From Chloroflexia bacterium (GTDB lineage Bacteria; Chloroflexota; Chloroflexia; Thermobaculales; Thermobaculaceae): a DNA stretch of 7,107 nt. The translations under genes and the position numbers were made by a program. Where the stretch lies: contig JACDAU010000239.1 in assembly GCA_013695265.1 (NCBI GenBank), forward strand, positions 1 to 7,107. Reading direction: 5' to 3'. Below the pieces are notes generated by a model that was given only the letters and a program-made list of their open reading frames with translations, ran no database searches and was not told the origin of the DNA. Of this stretch, positions 6,435 through 7,107 are shown one piece after another; the first letter of the stretch is position 1, and every line of letters starts with the position of its first letter.

Positions 6435-6511
6435 CCGCGGTCCAGCCGAACAGTGCACTACGCGTGCCCGCACGAGGTCAGCGAACCGCACTCCCGGTGG
6501 TGAGCTCGGGG

Positions 6512-7107
6512 TTATCCGGCGGGTGACGGCGGGCGCAATGGCTGCATCACGAACGTGTGGTTCTCCTTGTTTTCGGGTTGTCGCTCCTCCGTGAGATATA
6601 ACACCGCGCCCGTGAGACCCACCAGGAACCAGAACAGCTCGCGGGCAAGCTGCCACTCCACGAAGAAGTGTGCGGCCTGCGCCCACCAGAACGCGGCAAA
6701 CGCAAGCAACAGGTAACGTTTCGGCACATTGGGCCGCCGGAGACGCCGATGCAGCCCAAGCAGGATCTCCGCGAGCAGCCAGAGAATTGCTGCAAGGGCG
6801 ACGATGCCGCCGTCGTTGAGCGCCGCAACGTACTGATTGTGCGACGCTTCATACACATCGAAGCCGAGCAACTGCCGCTCACGAGGCGTGGCGTACTCGT
6901 TCATGGTATCGTCGAAACGGCCTATGCCTACGCCTACCAGGGGATGGTCCTGTGCCATCCGAAGCCCCACGCGGAGCAAGATGATCCGGCTGCTGTTCGA
7001 GGTGGCGGCCCGCTGCTGAAAGTCGAGCGTTGTGCCAAGCCGCCGGGTCACGCTATCGGGGGCCAGCGCCAGAGACAGCGTTACGAGCAGTACGAGCCCC
7101 ACCACGA
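6512..7107 (-). CDS. O-antigen ligase / Wzy-type polymerase family membrane protein, C-terminal part (5' end outside window)
   Basis: The reading frame enters from the right edge with no stop and ends at a TAA (6514-6512), so only about the last 198 residues are visible. Numbered from a Val at 7105, the fragment begins with a hydrophobic segment (about 2-15), followed by a hydrophilic loop with the Wzy_C hallmark: an Arg-Ile-Leu-Leu start (R40), the DHPLVGVGIGRF motif (53-64) and SHNQYV with the conserved His (H89). Hydrophobic segments follow at about 100-117, 131-147 and 155-171, then a charged, proline-rich cytoplasmic-looking tail. Proteins of this family are polytopic inner-membrane enzymes that polymerise lipid-linked repeats (Wzy) or ligate O-antigen or other glycans to an acceptor (WaaL and relatives). 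The large loop with the DHPLxGxGxGxF and SHN motifs is the conserved catalytic region. Sequence alone does not separate polymerase from ligase. The family call is firm; the exact role is open. It is separated from the next gene by a 150-nt gap holding a promoter. Confidence 0.88.
   Translation of the reverse strand, partial: VVGLVLLVTLSLALAPDSVTRRLGTTLDFQQRAATSNSSRIILLRVGLRMAQDHPLVGVGIGRFDDTMNEYATPRERQLLGFDVYEASHNQYVAALNDGGIVALAAILWLLAEILLGLHRRLRRPNVPKRYLLLAFAAFWWAQAAHFFVEWQLARELFWFLVGLTGAVLYLTEERQPENKENHTFVMQPLRPPSPAG

Larger units (their letters stand above)
6362..6511 (-). other. 150-nt intergenic gap between ligase-type gene and aminotransferase
   Basis: This is the only sizeable non-coding stretch in the window. 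It contains the promoter at 6434-6405 and the ribosome binding site at 6371-6367. I looked for a rho-independent terminator after the ligase-type stop codon and saw only short, imperfect GC inverted repeats without a T-tract. Some read-through from the upstream gene is therefore possible. Confidence 0.7.

Noticed and set aside
6435..6473. CCGCGG palindrome beside the -35 element and GTGC/GCAC repeats farther upstream, as a possible operator
   Set aside because: Short palindromes are frequent in GC-rich DNA, and the GTGC/GCAC arms are only 4 nt long. No paired operator-like sites or nearby regulator gene is seen.
6482..6511. Possible terminator after the ligase-type gene
   Set aside because: Only a 4-bp CCCG/CGGG stem with a long loop can be drawn and there is no T-tract, so a rho-independent terminator is not supported.
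5603..6526. 307-residue open frame on the plus strand opposite the aminotransferase
   Set aside because: No recognisable domain, runs through the intergenic promoter region, and is antisense to a gene with all PLP-enzyme motifs.
1..7107. CRISPR arrays, insertion sequences, direct repeats, tRNA or other RNA genes
   Set aside because: No regularly spaced repeats, terminal inverted repeats, transposase motifs or cloverleaf-like segments were noticed on either strand; nearly all of the window is accounted for by the seven coding regions.

Overview
The window is a stretch of a bacterial surface-polysaccharide (O-antigen, capsule or exopolysaccharide) biosynthesis locus. Seven genes lie on the minus strand, so the order of transcription runs from the right edge to the left. 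The DNA is GC-rich, Shine-Dalgarno sites are bacterial (AGGAGG type), and four of the six visible start codons are GTG or TTG. The sugar transferase carries a lineage-specific form of the catalytic domain (ADTPRRAG, then MYKFRGM, then NFKLPDDPRITRVGKFIRQRS) that resembles homologues I associate with Chloroflexota and some candidate phyla. That taxonomic suggestion is a low-confidence inference; no rRNA or tRNA is present to test it.

Layout in transcription order: (1) C-terminal part of an O-antigen ligase/polymerase-type membrane protein, cut by the right edge (7107-6512); (2) a 150-nt gap with a near-consensus sigma70-type promoter (TTGATA, 18 nt, TATAAT); (3) a DegT/DnrJ/EryC1/StrS sugar aminotransferase (6361-5192); (4) an extended SDR nucleotide-sugar epimerase/dehydratase-like enzyme (5181-4222); (5) a NeuD/PglD-type sugar O/N-acyltransferase (4225-3566); (6) a membrane-anchored family 2 glycosyltransferase (3569-2412); (7) a family 4 glycosyltransferase (2402-1200); (8) a polyprenyl-phosphate sugar-1-phosphate transferase (1203-52). 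Genes 3 to 8 are packed tightly: three junctions are 4-nt stop/start overlaps (GTGA, TTGA, ATGA) and the other two have 9-10 nt gaps, so they almost certainly form one translationally coupled operon starting at the promoter.

Functional reading (inference from families): the aminotransferase would put an amino group on a 4-keto (or 3-keto) nucleotide sugar, the SDR would reduce, epimerise or otherwise modify a nucleotide sugar, and the NeuD/PglD protein would acetylate the amino sugar. The sugar transferase would load the first sugar phosphate on undecaprenyl phosphate at the cytoplasmic membrane, the GT2 and GT4 enzymes would extend the lipid-linked oligosaccharide, and the ligase/polymerase-type protein would act after export. 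A 4,6-dehydratase and a Wzx-type flippase are expected for such a pathway but are not in this window.

I found no mobile element, CRISPR array, RNA gene, toxin-antitoxin pair or broken gene. The locus looks like a well-formed but ordinary polysaccharide operon; the points most worth a second look are the promoter, the compact sugar transferase that lacks the usual central domain, and the start-codon choices.
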